DNA from: JBALVT01 sp965262875
Lineage (GTDB): Bacteria > Pseudomonadota > Gammaproteobacteria > Pseudomonadales > Halieaceae
Assembly: GCA_965262875.1 (NCBI GenBank)
Contig: OZ253569.1
Location: forward strand, 1,550,001-1,614,000
Length of the DNA: 64,000 bases
Direction of reading: 5' to 3'
Positions 56,606-64,000 of the stretch are shown piece by piece; within the stretch, counting starts at the first letter, position 1, and every line of letters begins with the position of its first letter. The notes beneath the pieces were generated by a model. That model did not search any database, was not told the origin of the DNA, and saw only the letters and a program-made list of their open reading frames with translations. A program made the translations under genes and the position numbers.

Positions 56606-57480
56606 CGAGGACTGTTAATCCATTGACTGATCTCAGCTACTAAAAGCTCACAGTCCTCTATGGGCCCTTGTCCTCCCGCAAAACCGTGTTGCGCATCCGG
56701 ATAATGGCTGTAGGCTACTTCGACACCCGCGACCTGCAAGGCCTGTGCATAAGCTTTGCCCTCGTCTCTCAGCGGGTCGTGCTCCGCAGTGATCACCATT
56801 GAACGTGGCAGCTTCGATAGCAACTTTGATCGTAAAGGCAGGGCGGCTCTGTCTGGGGGTTGCGTATCCCCTGCCATATAGGTATCCCAGAACCATACCA
56901 TCAGATTTTTGCTGAGTGTGTAGCCTTTACCTTTCTCGCTGTAGGATGCTTTCTCATCACTATAGTGGTCTGTCACAGGATAGATGGCGATGTTGCCCAC
57001 CACATTCGGGCGTAAGCTTTCGGGCAATTCCAAAGCGGTGACGATTGCGAGATGGCCTCCGGCACTGTCACCCGCCAGGATGATTTCTCCTTTGGATGGG
57101 CCCAGTTCGCCGCTGTGCTGCGCGATCCATTGTGTCGCCGCAAGTGCATCATCCTGGGCAGCGGGAAAAGGATGTTCCGGTGCCAGCCGGTAATCTACCG
57201 AGACCAACGTACAACCGCACTCGTCGCCGAGTCGCTGGCAGATGGGATGATGGGTATCCAGATCACCTATTACCCATCCGCCTCCGTGGAAATACACAAT
57301 TAGAGGTTTGTCTGAGCCCTTATCTTGTGGGTACGCTCTGACTGCAATGGGACCATTGGGGCCGCTCGCATGAAGAGTGCTGTAGAGTTTATCTTTTGTG
57401 TGGCCGTTCCATGCGCGAGCACTGGCAAAACGGTAAAACTTGCGCAGCAAAAAACCTTTAGCGTCTGTAACATGGGTCAA
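56602..57480 (-). CDS. Alpha/beta hydrolase, hormone-sensitive-lipase (HSL) type
   Basis: A 292-residue esterase. Oxyanion motif VYFHGGGWVIGDLDTHHP near residue 73, nucleophile elbow LAGDSAGGHLAIV near residue 145, acidic residue in ITAEHDPLRDEGKAYAQAL near residue 225 and catalytic His in YPDAQHGFAGG near residue 260. No signal peptide, so it is cytosolic. Substrates are probably small acyl esters or lactones. It lies 30 bp downstream of the metallo-beta-lactamase-fold gene on the same strand, suggesting a shared transcript with the catabolic cluster. The ATG at 57480 gives the normal family length. Confidence 0.9.
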   Translation of the reverse strand: MTHVTDAKGFLLRKFYRFASARAWNGHTKDKLYSTLHASGPNGPIAVRAYPQDKGSDKPLIVYFHGGGWVIGDLDTHHPICQRLGDECGCTLVSVDYRLAPEHPFPAAQDDALAATQWIAQHSGELGPSKGEIILAGDSAGGHLAIVTALELPESLRPNVVGNIAIYPVTDHYSDEKASYSEKGKGYTLSKNLMVWFWDTYMAGDTQPPDRAALPLRSKLLSKLPRSMVITAEHDPLRDEGKAYAQALQVAGVEVAYSHYPDAQHGFAGGQGPIEDCELLVAEISQWINSPR

Positions 57481-57510
57481 GCCTTCTTTGGTCTGTCTGA
57501 TAGGCGCGAT

Positions 57511-58587
57511 CTAGTCGAACGCAGCTGTCTCTGGTTTTTGTTCGTACCAATCTACGCCGGTTTCGTCGCGCGAGCGCAATGCTCTGCGTCTACCGAGTAG
57601 GCAGTTCAGGTGCGCCAGTGCTTCGCCGGTTGCCATCCCCATCAAACCAGAGGTGATTTCTCTTTTGAAAAGGGCGGGAAAGCAATCGACAGCTCTACGC
57701 GGTTCTTCAAGGTGGTCAAAGAGCTTATCCAGATCGCGCTCGTGTGCTTCTATGACCTGGGTTAACCTAACGTGTAAACCGTAAAATGGCGCTTCGTGTG
57801 CAGGGAGAACCAATACGTCATCTGGTAATTTATCGCGGATTCTGGCGTTGGATCTCAGCCATTCCTTCAGTGGGTCGCCGGCGGGTTCTGTGGGAAATAC
57901 ACTGACGTTCGGTGTAATTTTCGGCAGTACCTGGTCGCCCGAAATGAGTAGTTTCAGGGCCGGGCAGTATAAGGCGGCGTGCTCGGGGGAGTGGCCGCTA
58001 CCGGAGATGACCTGCCAATAGCGGCGGTTTATCTGGAAGGTTTCTCCATCGACTATGCGGCGAAAGCTGTCCGGCAAAGGGGAGATAGCGCGCCCGAATC
58101 CGCCGAATTTTTTCCGGTACACGTCCAATTGCTCTTCGTTGTAACCCGCTGCCCGGTAGAAGGTAATCGCTGCATTGGGCGCTTCGCGGCCGGTGTCGCT
58201 GGCCATGGCTCTACACATGAGAAATTCTTCCCGGGACATCCACAGCTCACAGCCGTAACGTTCTGTCAGCCATCCTGCCAGGCCTACGTGATCGGGATGC
58301 AAGTGGGTGCAGATGACACGGACTATCGGCTTTCCACCCATAAATTCCTTGAATATTTGCTCCCAGATCTCCTTGGCGCTGTCGATTCCCAGGCAGGTAT
58401 CCACTACGGTCCAGCCTTCGTCGTCCTCTAGCAGCCATAGGTTGATATGGTCCAGGGACATGGGCATGGGGAATCTTGCCCAGTACACGCCCTCGGCGAC
58501 TTTTTCGGGGATTCCCGGTTCGGGGGCTGCGGCTACTCCCCAAGGGTAGTTTAGGCCGCGGTAGAGCTCGGAGTTTTCTTTTAGCAT
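57511..58587 (-). CDS. Metallo-beta-lactamase-fold hydrolase with C-terminal helical domain
   Basis: A 358-residue metallohydrolase. The Zn-binding HxHxDH motif is VICTHLHPDHVGLAGWL near residue 111; further ligands lie in SGSGHSPEHAALY (His, near residue 196) and LLISGDQVLPKI (Asp, near residue 210). The N-terminus has PMPMSLDHINLWLLEDDEGW and DTCLGIDSAKEIW typical of the glyoxalase II-like group. The C-terminal part (about 270-340) is a helical winged domain as in the LACTB2-type proteins. Substrate unknown; perhaps a CoA thioester or lactone. It starts upstream of a long palindrome and downstream of the acyl-CoA synthetase. Confidence 0.88.
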   Translation of the reverse strand: MLKENSELYRGLNYPWGVAAAPEPGIPEKVAEGVYWARFPMPMSLDHINLWLLEDDEGWTVVDTCLGIDSAKEIWEQIFKEFMGGKPIVRVICTHLHPDHVGLAGWLTERYGCELWMSREEFLMCRAMASDTGREAPNAAITFYRAAGYNEEQLDVYRKKFGGFGRAISPLPDSFRRIVDGETFQINRRYWQVISGSGHSPEHAALYCPALKLLISGDQVLPKITPNVSVFPTEPAGDPLKEWLRSNARIRDKLPDDVLVLPAHEAPFYGLHVRLTQVIEAHERDLDKLFDHLEEPRRAVDCFPALFKREITSGLMGMATGEALAHLNCLLGRRRALRSRDETGVDWYEQKPETAAFD

Positions 58588-58688
58588 TGGGGGTGGGGTC
58601 GCATCGGTTTGGAAGACGATGGCTATTTTCGGTTGTTGGTTGATGGATGTCTAGTTTGGTTTACTTTTTGAGCCGCGGTATTTGAGCC

Positions 58689-58777
58689 GCAGCAAAGGGG
58701 GTCTGGGGTAACTGTTCGAAACCGGCTTTTAAGGCGCCTAATCATTCGAACAGTTACCCCAGACCCCCCTTTGCTGC
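58689..58777. repeat. Long near-perfect palindrome between acyl-CoA synthetase and MBL genes
   Basis: Arms of 32 and 33 bp (58689-58720 and 58745-58777) match except for one extra C. The left arm reads GCAGCAAAGGGGGTCTGGGG then TAACTGTTCGAA. The loop is 24 bp. In the intergenic gap of two same-strand genes it could act as a terminator or an RNA-stabilising hairpin, or be a MITE-like repeat. No T-run follows it in either direction. Confidence 0.85.
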
Positions 58778-58826
58778 TCCTACGGTGGTGAGTCGTACCA
58801 GAGTTTTGGGTGAATTCGGTGGCGGC

Positions 58827-60407
58827 TTAGCCTACGCCGCGCTCTGATTTATCCCAGTAAAGTGCTTTGACTGCTTTCTTGTCGGGTTTGCCTACGGGTG
58901 TGAGTGGAATGGCATCTACGAAGTCGATGGATTTTGGTGATTGCACCGAGCCTTTGGCCTCTTTTACCAGTGCCTGCATATCGGCTACCAGTGCATCTGT
59001 GGCCTCAGTGTCTGGTTTGAGAACTATCACCGCTTTGACGGCTTCTCCCCAGGTTTCATCGGGTACGCCGATCACTACCACCTGGCCAACCGCTTCGTGG
59101 GTGGCCAGTACATCTTCCACCTCTCGGGGAAAGACGTTGAATCCGCCGGTGACAATCATGTCTTTGGTGCGATCTACGATATACAAAAAACCTTCGTCAT
59201 CGAATCGTCCGATATCTCCTGTGTGCATCCAGCCGCCCGCAAAAGCCTCGGCGGTTTGTTCTGGCATACCCAGATAGCCTTTCATGACCAGGGGAGCGCG
59301 TACGCAGATCTCTCCGGGCTCGCCTTTGGGCACGGGCTTATTGTCCTGGTCCATTAATTCCATGTGAACCCAGGGCGCCGGGCGACCGCAGGAGCCCAGG
59401 CGTTCGGGCTTGTTCAGATCATGGTCCGCTTTTTTCATATTGGTGAGCACCATGGGCGCTTCTGACTGGCCGAAGAACTGGTAAAAAATTTGCCCCCATT
59501 TCTCGATGCCCTCTTTGAGCCGCACTGGACTCATGGGGGAAGCACCATAGAATACCGTTTCCATGCTGGACATATCTGCGGTGGCTGAGCGGGGCGAATC
59601 CAAAAGAAAATACAGCATTACTGGAACCAACATGGTGGCGGTGATTTTGTGCTGCTCGACCATGGCGTAGAATTCGTCCGGGCTAAAGCCCTGCATTACG
59701 TAGAACGCACCGCCTTTTTGTAATACGGGTATGAAGAAGGCCGCCGCCGCGTGTGACAATGGTGTTGCCATTAGCATGCGCAATTCTTCGGGGAATTCCC
59801 ACTCTGCCATTTGAATCTGGGTCATATAGGCTGTGGCGCGGTAGGTGCTCTGCACGCCCTTTGGTTTGCCTGTGGTACCGCCGGTGAAGTTGATTGAGGA
59901 CACATCATCCGGATCGATATCTGGCGCAACCAATTCCAGTGGTTCGAAAGTGGCTGCCAGTGCCAGATAGTCCTCGCCACATTTTGTGGGGCCAAAACCC
60001 AACATCAGCTTCAGGCCGGGTACTTTTTCTTTGAGTGCTGCGGCGTGATCGTCAAACAAGGATGCATCGTAGACCAGAGTATCAATTTCAGCCGCTTCCA
60101 GTACGTAGGCGTGGTCGTCTAGAGATCCCAGCGGGTGCAGGGGGGTTCCACTGCAACCTGCCAATTGCATCGCCGCTATGTTGGATAAAACTTCAGGCCG
60201 GTTTGCTGAGATAACTGCCACTCGGCTCCCCTTGCCTAGGCCTTTCGACTGCAGGGCCTGGACCATTTGGCTGGTGCTTTCGCGCACGTCTTTGTAGCTG
60301 GCAACTTTATCTCCCAGGTAAAGGCAGGGCTCATCGTTGTAGCGGTTCAGACCATCGATTAGCAAGTGTGGCATTAGGGGTGGGTGATGAATGGCGTCAG
60401 TACTCAT
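58827..60407 (-). CDS. Acyl-CoA synthetase (AMP-binding, long-chain or aromatic acid)
   Basis: A 526-residue ANL-superfamily ligase that activates a carboxylic acid with ATP and CoA. The P-loop is INFTGGTTGKPKGVQSTYR near residue 170, A5 is FYQFFGQSEAPMV near residue 315, A7-A8 reads MHTGDIGRFDDEGFLYIVDR and TKDMIVTGGFNVFPREVEDV near residue 405, and the final catalytic Lys is in TPVGKPDKKAVKAL near residue 505. Specificity is not readable; neighbours (HSL esterases, LLM oxidoreductase) suggest a catabolic acid. The ATG at 60407 follows a weak SD. It is preceded on the same strand by an esterase gene. Confidence 0.93.
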   Translation of the reverse strand: MSTDAIHHPPLMPHLLIDGLNRYNDEPCLYLGDKVASYKDVRESTSQMVQALQSKGLGKGSRVAVISANRPEVLSNIAAMQLAGCSGTPLHPLGSLDDHAYVLEAAEIDTLVYDASLFDDHAAALKEKVPGLKLMLGFGPTKCGEDYLALAATFEPLELVAPDIDPDDVSSINFTGGTTGKPKGVQSTYRATAYMTQIQMAEWEFPEELRMLMATPLSHAAAAFFIPVLQKGGAFYVMQGFSPDEFYAMVEQHKITATMLVPVMLYFLLDSPRSATADMSSMETVFYGASPMSPVRLKEGIEKWGQIFYQFFGQSEAPMVLTNMKKADHDLNKPERLGSCGRPAPWVHMELMDQDNKPVPKGEPGEICVRAPLVMKGYLGMPEQTAEAFAGGWMHTGDIGRFDDEGFLYIVDRTKDMIVTGGFNVFPREVEDVLATHEAVGQVVVIGVPDETWGEAVKAVIVLKPDTEATDALVADMQALVKEAKGSVQSPKSIDFVDAIPLTPVGKPDKKAVKALYWDKSERGVG

Positions 60408-60455
60408 GAAAGCTCCGTCAGTTGTTGACTCTGTTGTGTGTTGGAAAAACTGCGT

Positions 60456-61412
60456 TTAGGTATCCGTAATTTTCAGCCCGCGTCGAAGCACGAGGTTGGT
60501 CTCCTCCGCCTGGCGTTGACTTACCGCCGCATGCATTACCAGGGAGGAACCGTGGAAGGTGCCGGGGTAGCTGTGCAGCTCTACGGAAATTCCCGCTTGC
60601 ATGAGCTTCAGCGCATAGAGCACACCCTCATCCCTCAATGGATCAAACTCCATCGTTGTAACGTGCGCCGGTGGAAGTCCGGAAAGGTTTTCAGCACGGG
60701 CAGGTGCCGCGAGATAGGGGACATTGTCCGCTCCTCTGGCAAAGGTGTCTCCCAGATAATAATCCCAGCTCAACTCTGCGGCCGGGCGATTCCATAAGGG
60801 GGTATCGGTGAATTGCTTCATACTGGGTGTTTCGAGCCTGTCATCCACTTCCGGAATGCCTAGATACTGAAAGCACAGCTTCGGCCCCTTTCTGTCCCGG
60901 CTAAGCAGAGCGGTAGCTGCCGATAATCCGCCCCCGGCGCTTTGACCAAATATACCGAGCCTGTCGAGATCGATACCGAGCTTCCCCGTATTTTCGCTGG
61001 TCCACAGCAGTGACGCGTAGCAGTCCTCAAGCCCCCCTGGGAAGGGCGTTTCGGGGGCTTTGCGATACCCGACCGACACCAACACAATCCCCAGGTCGCG
61101 ACATAAGGCAAGGCAACTACCGTGTTCACTGTCCAGGCTACCGATGACGAAGCCGCCGCCGTGGATGTAGAGCAAGGCGGGCACCGAGTCTGCTTTATCC
61201 GCGGGGCTATAGATCCGTATAGCTACCTCAGGTGCTCCCGATGGCCCTGAAATTGAGAGGTTTTCTACCTCTACGCCCGACTCGTCCAGTTCGGCATTCA
61301 TCTGCGCAATCATGTCACCAAAGCCTGCACGGGCAGCGACTGGGTCTTCCAGCGCTATGGCGGGAAGAAACTCGAGCATGGGCACAAGTTCGGGATCTAT
61401 GGCGTAGGTCAT
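60456..61412 (-). CDS. Alpha/beta hydrolase, HSL type (acetyl esterase-like)
   Basis: A 318-residue esterase starting MTYAIDPELVPMLEFLPAI. The oxyanion motif is YIHGGGFVIGSLDSEHG near residue 85, the nucleophile GIFGQSAGGGLSAATALL near residue 158 (Ser), the acid in MEFDPLRDEGVLYAL near residue 255, and His in SYPGTFHGS near residue 285. The start at 61412 is supported by AAGGAG 7 bp upstream; an ATG 19 codons earlier has no SD. It lies 48 bp upstream of the acyl-CoA synthetase, consistent with one operon in which an ester is hydrolysed and the acid activated to CoA. Confidence 0.9.
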   Translation of the reverse strand: MTYAIDPELVPMLEFLPAIALEDPVAARAGFGDMIAQMNAELDESGVEVENLSISGPSGAPEVAIRIYSPADKADSVPALLYIHGGGFVIGSLDSEHGSCLALCRDLGIVLVSVGYRKAPETPFPGGLEDCYASLLWTSENTGKLGIDLDRLGIFGQSAGGGLSAATALLSRDRKGPKLCFQYLGIPEVDDRLETPSMKQFTDTPLWNRPAAELSWDYYLGDTFARGADNVPYLAAPARAENLSGLPPAHVTTMEFDPLRDEGVLYALKLMQAGISVELHSYPGTFHGSSLVMHAAVSQRQAEETNLVLRRGLKITDT

Positions 61413-61660
61413 GTAGGTATCTCCTTGGGTATATTTTGACTTGGCACGGGAGGCAGACAATGTCTCCACGGGCCAGAATAGTTGCCGCTAATGGCGTGGT
61501 GATCGGATTTAACAGCATATCTTGTCCGAATGGAATGTGTACCTTTGGTATCGTGCAATAGATACTTGGAAGTATGAATTGGCAGCGCATAGGCGATAAT
61601 TTAATGCGTCCAGGCAGATAGGGTAGATCCTTGATCGTGTGATATGGAGACAATAGCAAA
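61413..61660. promoter_or_regulatory. Divergent intergenic region with a possible operator
   Basis: About 250 bp between the esterase/acyl-CoA synthetase operon (minus) and the LLM oxidoreductase (plus). GTATC and GATAC (about 61550-61567) form an inverted repeat with an 8-base spacer, where a TetR- or similar regulator might act on both directions. No firm promoter boxes assigned. Confidence 0.4.
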
Positions 61661-62677
61661 ATGAAAATTGATAGTTCCCTAATGTTCGATCCGGTGAAGA
61701 TTGGCGAGATGGCAGGCCGGTTGGAGGACGCTGGATTTGATGGCGCCTATACCTTTGAGGGCCAGAGTGATCCTTTCATCTCGCTTAGCGTCGCCGCCAT
61801 GAAGACTCGAGAAATGGAGTTGATGACCTCAATCGCCGTCGCGTTTTCACGCAATCCAATGAGTTTGGCTTACACGGCAAACGATTTACAAAACCTGTCG
61901 GGCGGTCGATTTATCCTCGGTTTGGGGACTCAGGTCAAAGCCCACATTGAACGACGCTTTTCCATGCCCTGGAGTAAGCCAGCGGCGCGAATGAGAGAAA
62001 TGGTTTTGGCGATAAGGGCGATATGGGACTGCTGGCAAACAGGCGAAAGGCTCAACTTTGACGGTGAGTTTTATAAGCACACCTTAATGTCGCCCATTTT
62101 CAGCCCCGGCCCCAATGCGCACGGTGTGCCACAAATTTACCTCGCCGGCGTTGGTCCCCTGATGACCGAGGTGGCAGGGGAGGTGGCGGATGGATATTTT
62201 ATGCATCCCTTTAACACCGAAAAGTCCATGGACGAGTTATCGCTTGTGGCCCTGGGGCGTGGCCTGGAAAAAGCGGGGAAACGCCGGAGCGACTATACGG
62301 TTTCCGCACAAGTTGTCACTGCGACAGGCCTGGATGAGGAGAGCATGCAGGCATCCATTTTCTCGGCCAAAAATCAGATCGCCTTTTACGCTTCAACTCC
62401 GTCTTATCTACCGGTGCTGAAATGCCACGGGCTGGAAGATTTGCAAATCGAAGCCAACAAGTTGTCCAGGGAAGGGAAATGGATGGAGCTAAATGCGCTT
62501 ATCGATGATGACTTACTGAAAATATTTGCGGTGGTGGGAACGCCAATGGAAGTCGCGGATCAAATTGCCGCTCGTTACAAGGGTAAGGTGGATCGGATTA
62601 GCCCCGTGGTGTATCAACCCGATGTTGCACTCCTGAGTGAGTTACGCAGCAAAATCAGTGCGGCTGTTGCAGATTAG
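61661..62677 (+). CDS. LLM-class flavin/F420-dependent oxidoreductase
   Basis: A 338-residue bacterial-luciferase-like TIM-barrel enzyme: KIGEMAGRLEDAGFDGAYTF, MTSIAVAFSRNPMSLAYTAN, LSGGRFILGLGTQVKAHIER and PQIYLAGVGPLMTEVAGEVA are hallmarks of the MSMEG_2256-like group (TIGR03617). Members use reduced flavin or F420 to hydroxylate or reduce polycyclic substrates. ATG at 61661 preceded by GGAG about 14 bp upstream. It lies between the esterase operon and an ABC ATPase, consistent with steroid, terpenoid or aromatic turnover. Confidence 0.88.
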   Translation: MKIDSSLMFDPVKIGEMAGRLEDAGFDGAYTFEGQSDPFISLSVAAMKTREMELMTSIAVAFSRNPMSLAYTANDLQNLSGGRFILGLGTQVKAHIERRFSMPWSKPAARMREMVLAIRAIWDCWQTGERLNFDGEFYKHTLMSPIFSPGPNAHGVPQIYLAGVGPLMTEVAGEVADGYFMHPFNTEKSMDELSLVALGRGLEKAGKRRSDYTVSAQVVTATGLDEESMQASIFSAKNQIAFYASTPSYLPVLKCHGLEDLQIEANKLSREGKWMELNALIDDDLLKIFAVVGTPMEVADQIAARYKGKVDRISPVVYQPDVALLSELRSKISAAVAD

Positions 62678-62687
62678 CCCGGTTGGA

Positions 62688-64000
62688 TCAGGCTAGCAGA
62701 GCCCGACCCGGAATAGACTGCAGCAGCTGACGCGTGTATTCCTCCTGGGGATTCTCAAACAGGGCCTGCCCCGTGCCCTGTTCAACAATCTGCCCTTTGT
62801 AGAGCACGAGAATTCTGTCGGCGATGTGCCGCACTACGGCCAAATCGTGGGACACGAACAACATCGTTAGCCCATACTCCTTTGAGAGCTCCAGCATCAG
62901 GTCCAGAATTTGTGCTTGTATGGTGACATCCAAAGCCGACACCGGCTCATCTGCCACAATAAACTCGGGGCGGGTCGCCAGTGCTCTGCCAATAGCAATG
63001 CGCTGCCTCTGACCGCCGGAAAACTCGTGGGGATATTTACGGACGAAATGACGGGCCAAGCCAACGTCGTCCATCAGTTTGAGCACTGCGCTTTCTATGC
63101 TTCGGCGGGTTTCTATTTTGTGCAGCAGAAGTGGTTCCGCCAGGGTATCAAAAACCGACATACGTGGATTCAATGATGCATAGGGATCTTGAAAAATCAT
63201 CTGCATGCGCCGGCGCATGTTTTTTAAGTCTTTGCCCTGCAGCTTGGTGACATCAACACCGTCAAATTCCACGCTTCCGGAAGTGACCGGGACCAGCCTT
63301 AGTAGAGAGCGGCCAATGGTCGATTTGCCACTGCCTGATTCACCTACCAAACCAAGGATTTCGCCTTTTTGCAGCGTGAAGCTCACGTCCTCCACAGCTT
63401 TGACAGGTTCCCGCTTTTTACCCTGATCGAACCAGGTTCTCAGATTGCTTACTTTTATCAGCGATTCTCTTTCACCTTCGTGTACTGCTTTGGTACCCGC
63501 GGGGATAGCTGCCAGCAATTTGCGGGTATAGGGGTGAGTCGCGTTTTCAAAAATATCCTGGGAGCCGCCGCGTTCAACCACCGTGCCGCTTTGCATAACA
63601 ATAATTTGGTCGGCAATATCAGCGACTACCGCGAGATCGTGGCTGATAAAAATCACCCCGATGTCGCGCTTTTTTTGCAGGTCTGCCATCAGCTGGAGTA
63701 TCTGGGCCTGAATGGTGACATCCAGCGCTGTAGTGGGTTCATCGGCGATGAGTAGTTTGGGCTCATTGATTAACGCCATGGCAATCATGACGCGCTGGCG
63801 CATCCCGCCGGAAAATTCGTGGGGATAACAGTCGATGGTAGATTGGGGTTCGCGAATGCCTACTTCTTCCAGTAATTCAATGGCGCGGTCCCTGGCTTGT
63901 TTCCCGGACACTTTTTTATGAAACAGCAGGGGTTCCATCAACTGCTTGCCAATTTTCATATAGGGGTTGAGGCAAGTCATGGGGTCTTGAAAAATCATGG
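62688..64000 (-). CDS. Fused dipeptide/oligopeptide ABC transporter ATPase (partial; 5' end outside window)
   Basis: At least 437 codons, open through the right edge. Two ABC domains are joined as in YejF/GsiA-type proteins. Domain 1 lacks its Walker A (outside the window) but has the signature HEFSGGMRQRVMIAMALINE and Walker B LLIADEPTTALDVTIQAQ. Domain 2 has Walker A GLVGESGSGKSTIGRSLLRL, Q-loop MIFQDPYASLNPRM, signature FSGGQRQRIAIGRALATRP and Walker B FIVADEPVSALDVTIQAQIL. It powers import of peptides, opines or similar solutes with permease subunits outside the window. It ends 10 bp from the convergent LLM gene. Confidence 0.92.
   Translation of the reverse strand, partial: MIFQDPMTCLNPYMKIGKQLMEPLLFHKKVSGKQARDRAIELLEEVGIREPQSTIDCYPHEFSGGMRQRVMIAMALINEPKLLIADEPTTALDVTIQAQILQLMADLQKKRDIGVIFISHDLAVVADIADQIIVMQSGTVVERGGSQDIFENATHPYTRKLLAAIPAGTKAVHEGERESLIKVSNLRTWFDQGKKREPVKAVEDVSFTLQKGEILGLVGESGSGKSTIGRSLLRLVPVTSGSVEFDGVDVTKLQGKDLKNMRRRMQMIFQDPYASLNPRMSVFDTLAEPLLLHKIETRRSIESAVLKLMDDVGLARHFVRKYPHEFSGGQRQRIAIGRALATRPEFIVADEPVSALDVTIQAQILDLMLELSKEYGLTMLFVSHDLAVVRHIADRILVLYKGQIVEQGTGQALFENPQEEYTRQLLQSIPGRALLA

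Overview
The window is a chromosomal segment of a gammaproteobacterium. The first 12.8 kb has Pseudomonas-like gene order: ahcY-metF-rsmE, gshB-tonB-yqgE-ruvX, then pilU/pilT divergent from yggS-proC-yggT-metX-metW-DUF4426. The lipid and xenobiotic catabolism genes at the right end would suit a marine Cellvibrionales-type organism (Halieaceae or Spongiibacteraceae); that placement is inference from synteny only.

Layout. 1-12832: housekeeping block, intact except for a one-base frameshift near the 3' end of rsmE. 12832-17773: IS630 (inserted inside the DUF4426 stop codon), a pair of palindromic repeat modules, two head-to-tail copies of one IS separated by 4 bp, and the end of a Tn3-like transposon. 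17774-18948: non-coding repeat plus a RelB/RelE-type toxin-antitoxin pair. 19302-25533: a remarkable minus-strand defence operon. It encodes a type I restriction HsdR and a HsdS that each carry an N-terminal MNT-type nucleotidyltransferase domain; a HEPN-family partner gene sits immediately upstream of each, and a T5orf172/GIY-YIG-like protein lies between them. HsdM is missing: only a possible C-terminal stub remains beside an IS1182 insertion. 25534-31040: dense insertion-sequence graveyard (IS1182, ISNCY, ISL3, IS21, IS256 and IS1595 fragments and a retropepsin fragment). 31150-33450: short stretch with three small coiled-coil/membrane genes, an orphan Cas3 HD-domain fragment, an IS200 fragment and a small HTH-like gene cut by IS21.

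33451-56221: nested mobile elements. Two near-identical inverted IS21 copies (33451-36741 and 52920-56221) flank about 16 kb that holds two Tn3-family elements with one TIR type (37184 and 49172). A second Tn3-like transposon (38093-42979) is itself split by an IS4-family element. The block also has a VapBC pair, an IS1182 copy with another IS inserted in its right end, fragments of IS1380, IS3, IS1595 and IS1182, an IS200/IS605 element with strong hairpins, and a RelE/ParE toxin.

56210-64000: return to ordinary metabolic genes: a VOC-family protein whose 5' end was replaced by the IS21 terminus, two HSL-type esterases, a metallo-beta-lactamase-fold hydrolase, an acyl-CoA synthetase, an LLM-class flavin/F420 oxidoreductase, and the 3' part of a fused oligopeptide-type ABC ATPase. 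These look like a catabolic cluster for a fatty or polycyclic substrate. No tRNA, rRNA or CRISPR array was found.
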